From Streptomyces sp. GKU 895 (GTDB taxonomy: Bacteria; Actinomycetota; Actinomycetes; Streptomycetales; Streptomycetaceae), in NCBI GenBank assembly GCA_002027195.1, contig MWJO01000026.1:1-64000 (forward strand): a DNA stretch of 64,000 nt. The letters run 5' to 3'. The position numbers and the translations under genes are program-made. Below are positions 27,362 through 36,312 of this stretch, one piece after another. Position 1 is the first letter of the stretch; each line of letters opens with the position of its first letter. The notes beneath the pieces are model-generated. The model saw only the letters and a list, made by a program, of their open reading frames with translations. It was not told the origin of the DNA and made no database searches.

Positions 27362-27874
27362 ATGGCCGGGCAGCCGCAGTACGAGGAGCTGATGCGCCAG
27401 TTCAGCGCCTTCGGTGCCGTGAAGCGGGAGATGGGGCGGATCCTGCCGTCCGACTGCCCGAGCGGCTCCGCCGCCGTGCTGACGCTGCTCGCCCGTCACG
27501 GGGACATGCGCATGAGCAAGCTCTCGGAGCTGCTCGCCGTGGACATGTCGGTGACCAGCCGGCACGCGGCACACCTCGCCGAGCGCGGCTGGATCCGCCG
27601 CTCCCCCGACCCGACGGACAAGCGCGGCCGCATCCTGCACCTCACCCCGGCCGGCCTGGCCCGGCTCGACGAGCTGTCGGAGCGGACCTGCCGGATGCTC
27701 GCCGAGCGGCTGAGCGACTGGAGCGACGACGAGGTGGCCCAGTTGAGCGGGCTCATGGCCCGGCTCCGGGCGAGCTTCGACGACTGCCGCGGCACCCCTC
27801 ACGTATCCGAAGCCGTAGACGTATCCGCGGACACGACGTCCGTGGAGACCACCCGTACACCCGCGAACACTTAA
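27362..27874 (+). CDS. MarR-family transcriptional regulator
   Basis: 170 residues from ATG 27362, with GGGAGGTGGC upstream. The winged helix spans SAAVLTLLARHGDMRMSKL to the recognition helix MSVTSRHAAHLAERGWI and the wing SPDPTDKRGRILHLT. Helices on both sides would form the dimer face. It lies 13 bases upstream of the DHA2 pump gene, so it most likely represses that pump and itself through the inverted repeats at 27312-27345, with release by a small ligand. Confidence 0.92.
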   Translation: MAGQPQYEELMRQFSAFGAVKREMGRILPSDCPSGSAAVLTLLARHGDMRMSKLSELLAVDMSVTSRHAAHLAERGWIRRSPDPTDKRGRILHLTPAGLARLDELSERTCRMLAERLSDWSDDEVAQLSGLMARLRASFDDCRGTPHVSEAVDVSADTTSVETTRTPANT

Positions 27875-27887
27875 GAGAAGGAAGCCC

Positions 27888-30410
27888 ATGGCAACGACCA
27901 CACCAGCCGGTGTGCGGGCTCATGCCAAGCACGGGGGAGGCGCCGAGCATGCCCCGATGACGCACCGGCAGATCATGGAGGCGCTCTCCGGGCTGCTGCT
28001 CGGGATGTTCGTGGCGATCCTGTCGTCCACGATCGTCTCGAACGCCCTCCCGGAGATCATCGGTGACCTCGGCGGCGGCCAGTCCGCCTACACCTGGGTC
28101 GTCACCGCCGCCCTGCTGTCGATGACGGCCTCCACTCCCCTGTGGGGCAAGCTCGCCGACCTCTACAGCAAGAAGGCGCTCGTCCAGATAGCGCTCGTCA
28201 TCTACGTGCTGGGATCGGCCGCCGCCGGACTCTCGCAGAACGCCGGGATGCTGATCACCTTCCGCGTGGTCCAGGGCATCGGTGTCGGCGGGCTCTCCGC
28301 CCTCGCGCAGATCGTGATGGCGGCGATGATCTCCCCGCGCGAGCGCGGCCGTTACTCCGGCTACCTCGGCGCGACCTTCGCCGTCGCCACCGTCGGCGGC
28401 CCGCTGCTCGGCGGTGTCATCACCGACACCTCGTGGCTCGGCTGGCGCTGGTGCTTCTACGTCGGTGTGCCCTTCGCCGTGATCGCGCTGATCGTGCTGC
28501 AGAAGACCCTGCACCTGCCGGTCGTGAAGCGGGACGTGAAGGTCGACTGGGCCGGCGCGTTCTTCGTCGCGGCGGCCGTGTCGCTGCTGCTGATCTGGGT
28601 CACCTTCGCCGGTGACAAGTACGACTGGATCTCCTGGCAGACCTACGCCATGGTCGGCGGGTCGATCGCGCTCGGTCTGATCTTCGTGCTGGTGGAGTCC
28701 AAGGCCTCCGAACCCCTCATCCCGCTGCGGCTGTTCCGCAACCCGACCATCACGCTGTCGTCGATCGCGTCGATGTTCGTCGGCACCGCGATGTTCTCCG
28801 GCACGGTCTTCTTCGCCCAGTACTTCCAGCTGGCCCGCGACAAGTCCCCGACGATGTCCGGCGTGCTGACCATCCCGATGATCGGCGGTCTGTTCGTCTC
28901 CTCCACCGTCTCCGGGCAGTTCATCACCCGCACAGGCCGCTGGAAGGCCTGGCTGGTCAGCGGTGGCGTGCTCATCACGGCGGGCCTCGGCCTGCTCGGC
29001 ACCATCCGCTACGACACGGACTACTGGAAGACCGCGATCTTCATGGCCCTGCTGGGTCTCGGCATCGGCATGATGATGCAGAACCTGGTGCTGTGCACGC
29101 AGAACCAGGTCGAGCCCAAGGACCTCGGTTCGGCGTCCTCCACGGTCACCTTCTTCCGGTCCCTCGGCGGTGCGATGGGCGTCTCGGTGCTCGGTGCCGT
29201 GATGGCCGACAAGATCACCGACTACGTCAAGGACGGCCTGACCGACCTCGGCCCGAAGTACGCCTCCCTCGCCTCCGGTTCGAGCGGCTCCAGCGAGATC
29301 CCGGACATGGACAAGCTGCCCGCGCCGCTGCGCACGGTCATGGAGAGCGCGTACGGCCACGGCATCGCGGACGTGTTCCTGATCGCCGCGTGCCTGGCCG
29401 CGGCCGCCTTCCTGATCACGCTGTTCATCAAGGAGGTCCCGCTGAAGACCAAGGGCGCGATGGCCCAGGCGGCGTCCGAGGCCGAGTCTGGGGCCGGGGC
29501 CGGGTCCGAGGCGGCTGCGGCGGAGGCCGCGGCTCCGGCGCCGGTGACCGAGGAGCGGGTGCCCAGCTGGGCCACCGCCGAGCCGGTCTCCGACGGCACG
29601 CAGCGGCTCGCCGCCGTGGCGACCGTCGAGGCCCCGGCCGCACCGTCCGGCGGCATCCCGGTCCGCGGTCACGTCCGCGGCGCCGAGAGCGCGCCCGTCC
29701 CGCAGGCCGCGGTCACGCTGATCTCGCTCGCGGGACGCCAGCTGGGCCGGTCGGTGACGCAGGCGGACGGTTCGTACGGGGTGGAGGCGCCCAGCGTCGG
29801 CTCGTACGTCCTGATCGCCGCCGCGGACGGCTTCCAGCCGCAGGCGTCCACCGTCGTGGTGGGCGGCGAGCCGGTGGCGTACGACATCCTGCTCAGCGGC
29901 ACGAGCGGGCTGAGCGGGGTCGTGCGGGCCTCGGACGGCGCGCTGCCGGTGAAGGACGCCATGGTCATCGTGACCGACGTCCGCGGGGATCTGCTGGCCA
30001 CCGGGACCACCGGTGAGCAGGGCGAGTTCGGCTTCGCCGAGCTGGTGCCGGGTGCCGTGACCGTCGCGGTGAACGCCGCCGGGTACCGGCCGCGCGCACT
30101 GCCCGTCGAGGTCGGCGGCACGGGTGTCACCCGCATCGAGGTGGAGCTGGACTCCGGCGCCCAGGTCCAGGGCGTCGTGCGGGCGCCGCACGGTCCGCTG
30201 GCCGACGCGCGGGTGACCCTCGTGGACGCGGCCGGGAACGTGGTCGGCACCGCGACCACCGGGTCGGACGGGGCGTACGCCTTCACCGACCTGGACGGCG
30301 GCGAGTACACGGTCATCGCGACGGGCTACCCGCCGGTCGCGACGGCCCTGACGGTGGCCGGCCGGGGGACCGACGGCCATGACATAGAGCTCGCGCACCC
30401 CGGCGAGTGA
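27888..30410 (+). CDS. DHA2-type MFS efflux pump fused to three C-terminal carboxypeptidase-regulatory-like repeats
   Basis: 840 residues. Residues 30-520 are a 14-helix MFS transporter: LSSTIVSNALPEIIGDLGGG is motif D1-like, GKLADLYSKKALVQIALV motif A, and LGATFAVATVGGPLLGGVIT motif C, marking a drug/proton antiporter. A 60-residue Ala/Glu linker follows, then three beta-sandwich units (about 585-665, 666-745, 746-835). Each opens like VRGHVRGAESAPVPQAAVTL and contains a GSYGV/GEFGF/GAYAF turn. Fusing such repeats to a pump is unusual outside actinobacteria. It follows marR by 13 bases and precedes a YceI protein with the same kind of domain. Confidence 0.92.
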   Translation: MATTTPAGVRAHAKHGGGAEHAPMTHRQIMEALSGLLLGMFVAILSSTIVSNALPEIIGDLGGGQSAYTWVVTAALLSMTASTPLWGKLADLYSKKALVQIALVIYVLGSAAAGLSQNAGMLITFRVVQGIGVGGLSALAQIVMAAMISPRERGRYSGYLGATFAVATVGGPLLGGVITDTSWLGWRWCFYVGVPFAVIALIVLQKTLHLPVVKRDVKVDWAGAFFVAAAVSLLLIWVTFAGDKYDWISWQTYAMVGGSIALGLIFVLVESKASEPLIPLRLFRNPTITLSSIASMFVGTAMFSGTVFFAQYFQLARDKSPTMSGVLTIPMIGGLFVSSTVSGQFITRTGRWKAWLVSGGVLITAGLGLLGTIRYDTDYWKTAIFMALLGLGIGMMMQNLVLCTQNQVEPKDLGSASSTVTFFRSLGGAMGVSVLGAVMADKITDYVKDGLTDLGPKYASLASGSSGSSEIPDMDKLPAPLRTVMESAYGHGIADVFLIAACLAAAAFLITLFIKEVPLKTKGAMAQAASEAESGAGAGSEAAAAEAAAPAPVTEERVPSWATAEPVSDGTQRLAAVATVEAPAAPSGGIPVRGHVRGAESAPVPQAAVTLISLAGRQLGRSVTQADGSYGVEAPSVGSYVLIAAADGFQPQASTVVVGGEPVAYDILLSGTSGLSGVVRASDGALPVKDAMVIVTDVRGDLLATGTTGEQGEFGFAELVPGAVTVAVNAAGYRPRALPVEVGGTGVTRIEVELDSGAQVQGVVRAPHGPLADARVTLVDAAGNVVGTATTGSDGAYAFTDLDGGEYTVIATGYPPVATALTVAGRGTDGHDIELAHPGE

Positions 30411-30493
30411 GTCACTGAGAACCCCGGCCCGTGGAGCGCGTTTCGAGCGGAGGCGCCGCCCACGGCGACCTGTGTGAGGAGAGAAGAGCTGAG

Positions 30494-31318
30494 ATGGGAC
30501 TGACCGCGAGGATCCGTACCCGAGACGGATGGGCCGTGTCGCACGCGGTCGTCACGGTGACGGACATGACCGGCACGCAGGTGCTGCGCGTCGAGGCCGA
30601 CGAGGAGGGCACGGTACGCGACCCCGCGCCGCTGGCGCCCGGCGCGTACACGGTCATCGTCACCGCCGTCGGGTACGCGCCCGCCGCGTCGAGCGCGATC
30701 GTCACCGCGAGCGGCCGGGCCGAGGTCGGCACGGTCACCCTGGCCCGGCAGGGCGGCACCGAACTCCCGCCGCCGGGTCCGTGGACCATCGACCCGGTGC
30801 ACTCCAGCGTCGGCGCGGTGGCCCAGCACCTGGGCATCTCCAGCGTGCACGGCCGCTTCACGGACTTCGCCGGCACCATCGAGATCGCGCCGGACGACGT
30901 CACCAAGTCCCGGGTGGAGGCGGTGATCCGGGCCGCGTCCATCGACACGGGGAACGCGATGCGCGACGGTCATCTGAAGTCCGCCGACTTCCTGGACGTA
31001 GAGGTGCACCCCGAGATCACCTACCGGTCGACGGGGATCTCGCTCGCGGGCGCCGACCGCTGGACGGTCCACGGGGAGCTGGGCATGCACGGTGTCGTAC
31101 GGCCGGTCGACCTGGACCTCGCCTACCTCGGCACCGGCGCCGACCCGTGGGGCGGGACACGGGCGGCGTTCCGGGCGACGACCGAGCTGCGGCGGGACGA
31201 CTTCGCGATGAACTACAACCAGGTCGTGCAGGCGGGGATCGCGGCGATCGGTACGACGCTGAAGGTGGAGCTCGACATCCAGGCGGTGCAAGGGGAGTCC
31301 CTGCCTCCGCAGGCCTAG
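30494..31318 (+). CDS. YceI-family protein with N-terminal carboxypeptidase-regulatory-like domain
   Basis: 274 residues from ATG 30494, with GAGGAGAGAAGAG upstream. Residues 1-85 form a beta-sandwich like those on the preceding pump (AYTVIVTAVGYAPAASSAIV). Residues 95-270 are YceI: WTIDPVHSSVGAVAQHLGIS, HGRFTDFAGTIEI, KSADFLDVEVHPEITYRS and GELGMHGVVRPVDL. YceI proteins are lipocalin-like barrels that bind isoprenoids or other hydrophobic molecules. No signal peptide is seen. The shared domain, short spacing and MarR ahead suggest a pump plus lipid-binder unit. Confidence 0.92.
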   Translation: MGLTARIRTRDGWAVSHAVVTVTDMTGTQVLRVEADEEGTVRDPAPLAPGAYTVIVTAVGYAPAASSAIVTASGRAEVGTVTLARQGGTELPPPGPWTIDPVHSSVGAVAQHLGISSVHGRFTDFAGTIEIAPDDVTKSRVEAVIRAASIDTGNAMRDGHLKSADFLDVEVHPEITYRSTGISLAGADRWTVHGELGMHGVVRPVDLDLAYLGTGADPWGGTRAAFRATTELRRDDFAMNYNQVVQAGIAAIGTTLKVELDIQAVQGESLPPQA

Positions 31319-31327
31319 GCTGGGGCC

Positions 31328-31801
31328 ATGGCACCGAGTATCGCTACCAACACCCGTGTTTCCCTCGACGAGTTGCTGGACTTCGTACGACCCCGGCACC
31401 GGGCCCTGCTGCTCACGCGGCGGAGCGACGGCAGCCCGCAGGCGTCCCCGCTGACGTGCGGGGTCGACGACTCCGGGCGGATCGTCGTCTCCACGTACCC
31501 GGAGCGGGCCAAGACGCGCAACGCCAAGCGGGACGAGCGGGTCAGCGTCGTCGTGCTGAGCGACGACTGGAACGGGCCGTGGGTCCAGATCGACGGCACC
31601 GCCGAGGTCATCGACTCGCCCGACTCCGTCGAGCCGCTCGTGGAGTACTACCGGAACATCGCCGGGGAGCACCCGGACTGGGACGAGTACCGGGCCGCGA
31701 TGCTGAAGCAGGGCAAGTCGATCATCAGGGTCACGCCGGAGAAGTGGGGGCCGGTGGCGACGGGGGGCTTTCCGGCCCGTCTCGTCACGCCGGACGCCTG
31801 A
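31328..31801 (+). CDS. PPOX-class F420-dependent oxidoreductase
   Basis: 157 residues, split-barrel flavin-like fold. RPRHRALLLTRRSDGSPQAS is the standard opening. SGRIVVSTYPERAKTRNAKR holds the Lys/Arg residues that contact F420 phosphates, and GPWVQIDGTAEVIDSPDSVE follows. Ends KWGPVATGGF. Members reduce or bind via coenzyme F420 in actinobacteria. It starts 9 bases after the YceI stop and is convergent with, and overlaps by 17 bases, the TetR gene. Confidence 0.9.
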   Translation: MAPSIATNTRVSLDELLDFVRPRHRALLLTRRSDGSPQASPLTCGVDDSGRIVVSTYPERAKTRNAKRDERVSVVVLSDDWNGPWVQIDGTAEVIDSPDSVEPLVEYYRNIAGEHPDWDEYRAAMLKQGKSIIRVTPEKWGPVATGGFPARLVTPDA

Positions 31802-32540
31802 CCATCGCCTCGATCCCCGCGATCAGCAGGTCCAGGGCGAAGTCGAAGTCCCGCTCCCACATCTCCTCGATCGTGTCGCCGCCCCGCGCCGCCATGATGT
31901 CCTCCGCCTCCTTGACGAGGTCGGCGGTCTGCGGGGCCTGGCTCACCGCGCTCATCGCCTCGCGGAAGTACTCGTCGGGGCTCATGCCCACCTGGGCGGA
32001 ACGGGCGTTGAACTGGCCCTCGATCGTGCCGAAGCCGTACACGAACTGGAAGACCGAGGAGATCGCGGCCGCCAGACCGTGCGCGGGCAGGCCGGTGCTG
32101 CGGATGACGCGGTGGATGACCCGGGAGAAGGCCAGGCTGTTCGGGCCGATGTTGAGGAACGTGCCCACCAGCGGGGAGATCCAGGGGTGCCGGACCAGCA
32201 GGGAACGGTAGCCCCGGGCCAGCGCGCGCAGTTCGTCCCGCCAGTCCCCGCCGTCCGCCTCCGGGGCGGGGAGGTCCAGTTCGCCGAAGGTGGCGTCGAG
32301 GGCGAGTTCGAGAAGGTCGTCCTTGGTGTCGACGTACCAGTAGACGGACATCGCGGTGACGTTCAGCTCGGCGGCGAGCCGCCGCATGGAGAACTTGGCC
32401 AGCCCTTCGCTGTCGAGGAGCCGGACGGTGGCGGAGGTGATGCGGTCGCGGTCGAGCCCGGTGGGCTGACCGCCCCGCCGCGCCTTACCGCCCTCCAGCC
32501 ACACACTGGTACGCGCAGCCCGCTGGCCGGCTTTCTCCAT
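31785..32540 (-). CDS. TetR-family regulator (TetR_C class)
   Basis: 251 residues from ATG 32540, with AGGAAGG six bases upstream. The HTH is SATVRLLDSEGLAKFSMRRL to AAELNVTAMSVYWYVDTKDD, and the C-terminal ligand domain ends ALDLLIAGIEAMVRRP. An MFS pump gene lies directly upstream in the same direction, and its promoter carries an inverted repeat built from TGTAC. A TTGTACA half-site lies before the regulator itself. Local repression of the pump and itself is likely. Confidence 0.92.
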   Translation of the reverse strand: MEKAGQRAARTSVWLEGGKARRGGQPTGLDRDRITSATVRLLDSEGLAKFSMRRLAAELNVTAMSVYWYVDTKDDLLELALDATFGELDLPAPEADGGDWRDELRALARGYRSLLVRHPWISPLVGTFLNIGPNSLAFSRVIHRVIRSTGLPAHGLAAAISSVFQFVYGFGTIEGQFNARSAQVGMSPDEYFREAMSAVSQAPQTADLVKEAEDIMAARGGDTIEEMWERDFDFALDLLIAGIEAMVRRPA

Positions 32541-32589
32541 GGCGCACCTTCCTGGCTGTACAAACGCCGCCCACTTTAAGCGCCCCGTC

Positions 32590-32619
32590 AGGGGCACGGG
32601 GAACCGCGCGAGCAACCAC
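32590..32619. repeat. Streptomyces intergenic repeat, copy 3 (reverse)
   Basis: On the minus strand it reads GTGGTTGCTCGCGCGGTTCC then CCGTGCCCCT, matching copy 1 at 20623-20652. It lies between the TetR start and the end of the MFS gene. Confidence 0.6.
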
Positions 32620-32655
32620 GACGGCCCGCAGTCGCAATCCAGCCGTACCCCCGAG

Positions 32656-34129
32656 CTACGGGGCGCCCTCTCCCCGCTCAGCCCGCCTCAACAACGCAGC
32701 GGCAACCAGCCCACCGGCCAACACCGCCACCGCCCCCACCAGCAAACTGCTCTCCAGCCCAGAAGAGAACGCATCCGTGAGACGAACCCGCTCCGCCACC
32801 GACCCCGCCCCGGCCAGCGCCGCCGGCAACGACTCCGCCGCGAACTGCGACGTCAGCACCGCGCCGAGCACCGCCACCCCCAGCCCCTGCCCGAACTCCG
32901 CCACCGTCCCGTTGATGCCCGCCCCGATCCCCGCCTTCTCCGGCGGAATGGAGCTCATGATGGCGTGCGCCATCGCCGGGTTGGCGATCGCCGCCCCCGC
33001 CCCGATGAGCAGCAGCCCGATCAGCGTCCCGGCGTAACCGCCGGAGGCGACCGTCGCGATGGACGCCAGCCCGGCCGCCCATCAGCGCCATGCCCACGCC
33101 GATGGCGGCCGGGTTCCCCAGCTTCGTCGCCGCTTTCGCCGCCAGACCCGAGAAGTTGAGGACGACGATCGACAGGGCGAGCGGCGCGGTGCGCAGACCG
33201 GCCTCCAGGGGGCCGTAACCGAGGACGAACTGCATGTGCTGGGTGAGCAGGAAGAGCGAGCCGCCCATGCCGAAGGTGATCAGCACGGCTCCCGCGATGG
33301 CGCCCGTGAAGCGGCGGTTCTTGAAGAAGTGCAGGTCGAGCATGGGGTGTTCGATACGGCCCTCCCAGTAGGCGAACCCGCCCAGGACGCCCACCGCGAC
33401 GGCCGCCGGCAGCAGCACCCGGCCCGATGTCCAGCCGTGTTCCGGCCCGGAGATGATGGCGAAGACGAGCGATGCCATACCGATGGTCGACAGCAGCGCG
33501 CCCAGCAGGTCCGGGCGGTCACCGCGCGGGTTCTTCGACTCGGGCACCAGCGTCACCGTGGCCATCAACCCCACCGCCGCGACCGGCAGGTTGATCAGGA
33601 AGATCGCGCCCCACCAGAAGTGGTCCAGCATGAACCCGCCGAGCAGCGGACCGCACGCGAACCCGAGGGCGTTGACGGCGGCCCAGATGCCGATGGCCTT
33701 GGCGTGCTCCTCGGGCGCGAAGATCTGCATCACGACGGCGAGGGTGGTGGTCAGCAGCAGTGCGCCACCGATGCCCATCCCGGCCCGCGCCGCGATCAAC
33801 TGCCCCGTGCTGTCGGCCAGTCCGGCGACCAGCGAGCCGATGCCGAACAGGCTCAGGCCGGCGATCAGCATCTTCTTGCGGCCGTAGCGGTCGGCGGCGC
33901 TGCCCGCGGTGAGCAGCAGCCCGGACTGCACCAGGGAGTACGCGTTGATCATCCACTGGATGTCCGAGGTGGCCGCGCCCAGTTCGCGGGTGAGCGAGGG
34001 GATCGCGACGTTCAGGACGGTGTTGTCGAGGACGACGGTGAGCTGGGCGAGGCAGATGACGCCGAGGATGAGCCAGCGCTGGGGGTGGCCTTGGGACACG
34101 GTGACGGGTGCGGGAGCTGAGGCTGACAT
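32656..34129 (-). pseudogene. DHA2-type MFS transporter, single-base frameshift
   Basis: From ATG 34129 the frame gives a 14-helix drug:proton antiporter: TVVLDNTVLNVAIPSLTREL, GSAADRYGRKKMLIAGLSLF (motif A) and LGFACGPLLGGFMLDHFWWG (motif C). After IGVGMALMG (about 33080) it becomes nonsense. One frame over, protein resumes as LASIATVASGGYAG and HAIMSSIPPEKAGIGAGING, ending RRAERGEGAP at 32656. Removing one G in GATGGGCGG restores the whole reading. This is either a recent loss or a sequencing indel. Upstream is a TGTAC inverted repeat; the TetR gene downstream is its probable repressor. Confidence 0.85.
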
Positions 34130-34131
34130 GT

Positions 34132-34165
34132 TGTACACCGTAGAATGGTTCTTATACGCCGTACA
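34132..34165. promoter_or_regulatory. Candidate TetR operator at the MFS promoter
   Basis: TGTACACCGTA (34132-34142) and TACGCCGTACA (34155-34165) form an inverted repeat matching at 9 of 11 positions. The repeat lies 3 bases upstream of the MFS start codon, so bound repressor would block initiation. A TTGTACA half-site also occurs before the TetR gene. Confidence 0.65.
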
Positions 34166-34192
34166 ACGCAATTTCCCGCCGTACGACGAAGA

Positions 34193-34219
34193 GGGCGGCG
34201 ACCACCGCGGTCGCCGCCC
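34193..34219 (-). terminator. Hairpin at the end of the glycosyltransferase operon
   Basis: A perfect 11-bp stem (34193-34203 with 34209-34219) closes on ACCGC, 17 bases past the GT39 stop at 34236. Confidence 0.75.
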
Positions 34220-34235
34220 CCTGTCGTTGCCTGCG

Positions 34236-36312
34236 TCAGCTGCTCCCCTTCTGCGTCAGGTCGTAGAAGGTCGACGAACCCACCGTCACCTTCTTGAAGT
34301 TGGCCTCGACCCAGGAGGTGATCTGCGAGGACGCACCGCTGCTGCTGCCGCCCATGCCGCCGCCGGAACCGGACGAGATGAAGTAGTGGATCTTGCCGTC
34401 CTCGACGTACTGCTTGAACTGGGCCAGCGTCGGGGACGGGTCGGTGCCGTTGAAGCCGCCGATCGCCATCACCGGGTCACCGGTGGAGAGCTGGTAACTC
34501 GCCGCGTTCTGGGCGCCGATGGCCGCCGCGACCCAGGTGTAGTCGTCCGAGTTGGCTTCCAGGAGCTTCTTGGCCTCGTCGGACACGGTCGCGCCGTTGA
34601 GGAGGCCGCCGACGCCACCGCCGCCGCCCATGGCACCGCCGTCGCCGCCCATGCCGCCCGGCATGCCGCCGTTCTGCTGGTTCGGGGTGCCGCCGTTGCC
34701 GTTCTGCTGGTTCTGACCCGGCATGCGGCCGCCGTTCGGGAAGCCGCCACCGCCACCGGGGCCACCGCCTCGGCCGCCCATCGTGCTCGCGCCGGCCGGA
34801 CCCGCCGTCACGATGGAGCCGGTGTGGCCCTCCTGGAGGGTGCTGATCGTGTACGCGGTCGGGCGGCGAGGGAGGCCACCAGGCCCAGGGACGCCGCCGC
34901 GAGGGCGAGCCGGCGGTTGATCCGGCCCGCGAAGATCAGGCCGAGCGCGGCGGTCAGACCGCCGATCAGGACCAGCCACTTCAGCCAGGGCAGGTAGTCG
35001 GAGGTGCGGTTGAGGAGGACGTAGCTCCAGGCGGCCGCCGCCACGACCGACGCAGCCAGCGTGATCGACGCCCACAGCTCGGCGCGCTTCTCCCACAGCA
35101 GCCCGGCACCCATGCCGATCACGGCCGCCATGTAGGGCGCGAGGGCGACGGTGTAGTACTGGTGGAAGATGCCCGCCATGTAGCTGAAGACGACCATGGT
35201 GATGACCAGCGAGCCGCCCCAGACCAGGAACGAACCGCGGGTGACGGACGTCCTGCGGGCCTTGCGCGTCGCCCACAGGCCCGCGACCAGCAGGATCAGG
35301 GCCGCCGGGAGCAGCCAGGAGATCTGGCCGCCGATCTCGGAGTTGAACATCCGGTCCCAGCCGGTCTCGCCCCACTGGCCGCCGCTGTTGCCGCCACCGC
35401 CGCCGACGCTGCCGGTCTCGTCGCCGTTGAGGCGGCCGAGTCCGTTGTAGCCGAAGGTCAGTTCAAGGAAGGAGTTGTTCTGCGAGCCGCCGATGTAGGG
35501 GCGGGAAGAGGCGGGCCACAGTTCGACGATCGCGACCCACCAGCGCCGGAGACGATCAACGCGGCCGTCGCGGCGGCCAGTTGGCCGAGGCGCTTCTTCA
35601 GCGACACCGGTGCGCAGACCGCGTAGACGATCGCGAGCGGCGGCAGGATCAGGAAGGCCTGGAGGGTCTTGGCGAGGAAGGCGAAGCCGATCGCCACGCC
35701 CGCCCACACCAGCCACTTCGTCCGGCCGTCCTCCAGGGCACGGACCACGAAATAGCAGGCCACGGCCATCAGCAGGGCCAGCATCGCGTCCGGGTTGTTG
35801 AACCGGAACATCAGCGCCGCGACGGGGGTGAGGGCGAGCACGGCGCCCGCGATCAGACCGGCCGCGGGGCTGAAGCGGCGGCGCACGGAGGCGTAGACGA
35901 CGGCGACCGAGCCGATGCCCATCAGGACCTCGGGCATCAGGATCGCCCAGGAGCTGAGCCCGAAGATCCGTACCGACAGCGCCATCGGCCACAGCGAGGC
36001 CGGCGGCTTGTCGACGGTGATGGCGTTGGACGCGTCGAGCGAGCCGAAGAAGAACGCCTTCCAGGACTGGCTGCCGGCCTGGACGGCCGCGGAGTAGAAG
36101 GAGTTGGCGTAGCCGGAGGAGCTCAGGTTGTAGAAGTAGAGGGCGGCGGTGGCGAGCAGCAGGGCCCAGAAGGCCGGGCGCGCCCAGCGCGGGTCCTGGG
36201 GCCGGCCGCGCCACAGTCTGCGGGCGAAGGGCTGCTTGGGTTCACCGGCCTCGGGGGCGGGCGGCGCCGCGGGAGCCGAGGGCTCCTGCACGGCCGTACT
36301 GGTGATGGTCAT
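34236..36312 (-). pseudogene. GT39/YkcB-type membrane glycosyltransferase, two frameshifts
   Basis: ATG 36312 opens a polytopic ArnT-like enzyme: YFYNLSSSGYANSFYSAAVQ and ITVDKPPASLWPMALSVRIF with the catalytic-loop Asp. LMFRFNNPDAMLALLMA follows. After LIVSGAG (about 35540) the frame shifts to one reading WWVAIVELWPASSRPYIGGS through many helices. Near 34865 it shifts again to TAYTISTLQEGHTGSIVTAG, a Gly/Gln/Asn-rich linker and the C-terminal domain NAASYQLSTGDPVMAIGGFN ending TFYDLTQKGSS at 34236. Two one-base indels explain everything. The start overlaps the GT2-GtrA stop (ATGA). Such enzymes use polyprenyl-phosphate sugars outside the membrane. Confidence 0.87.
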
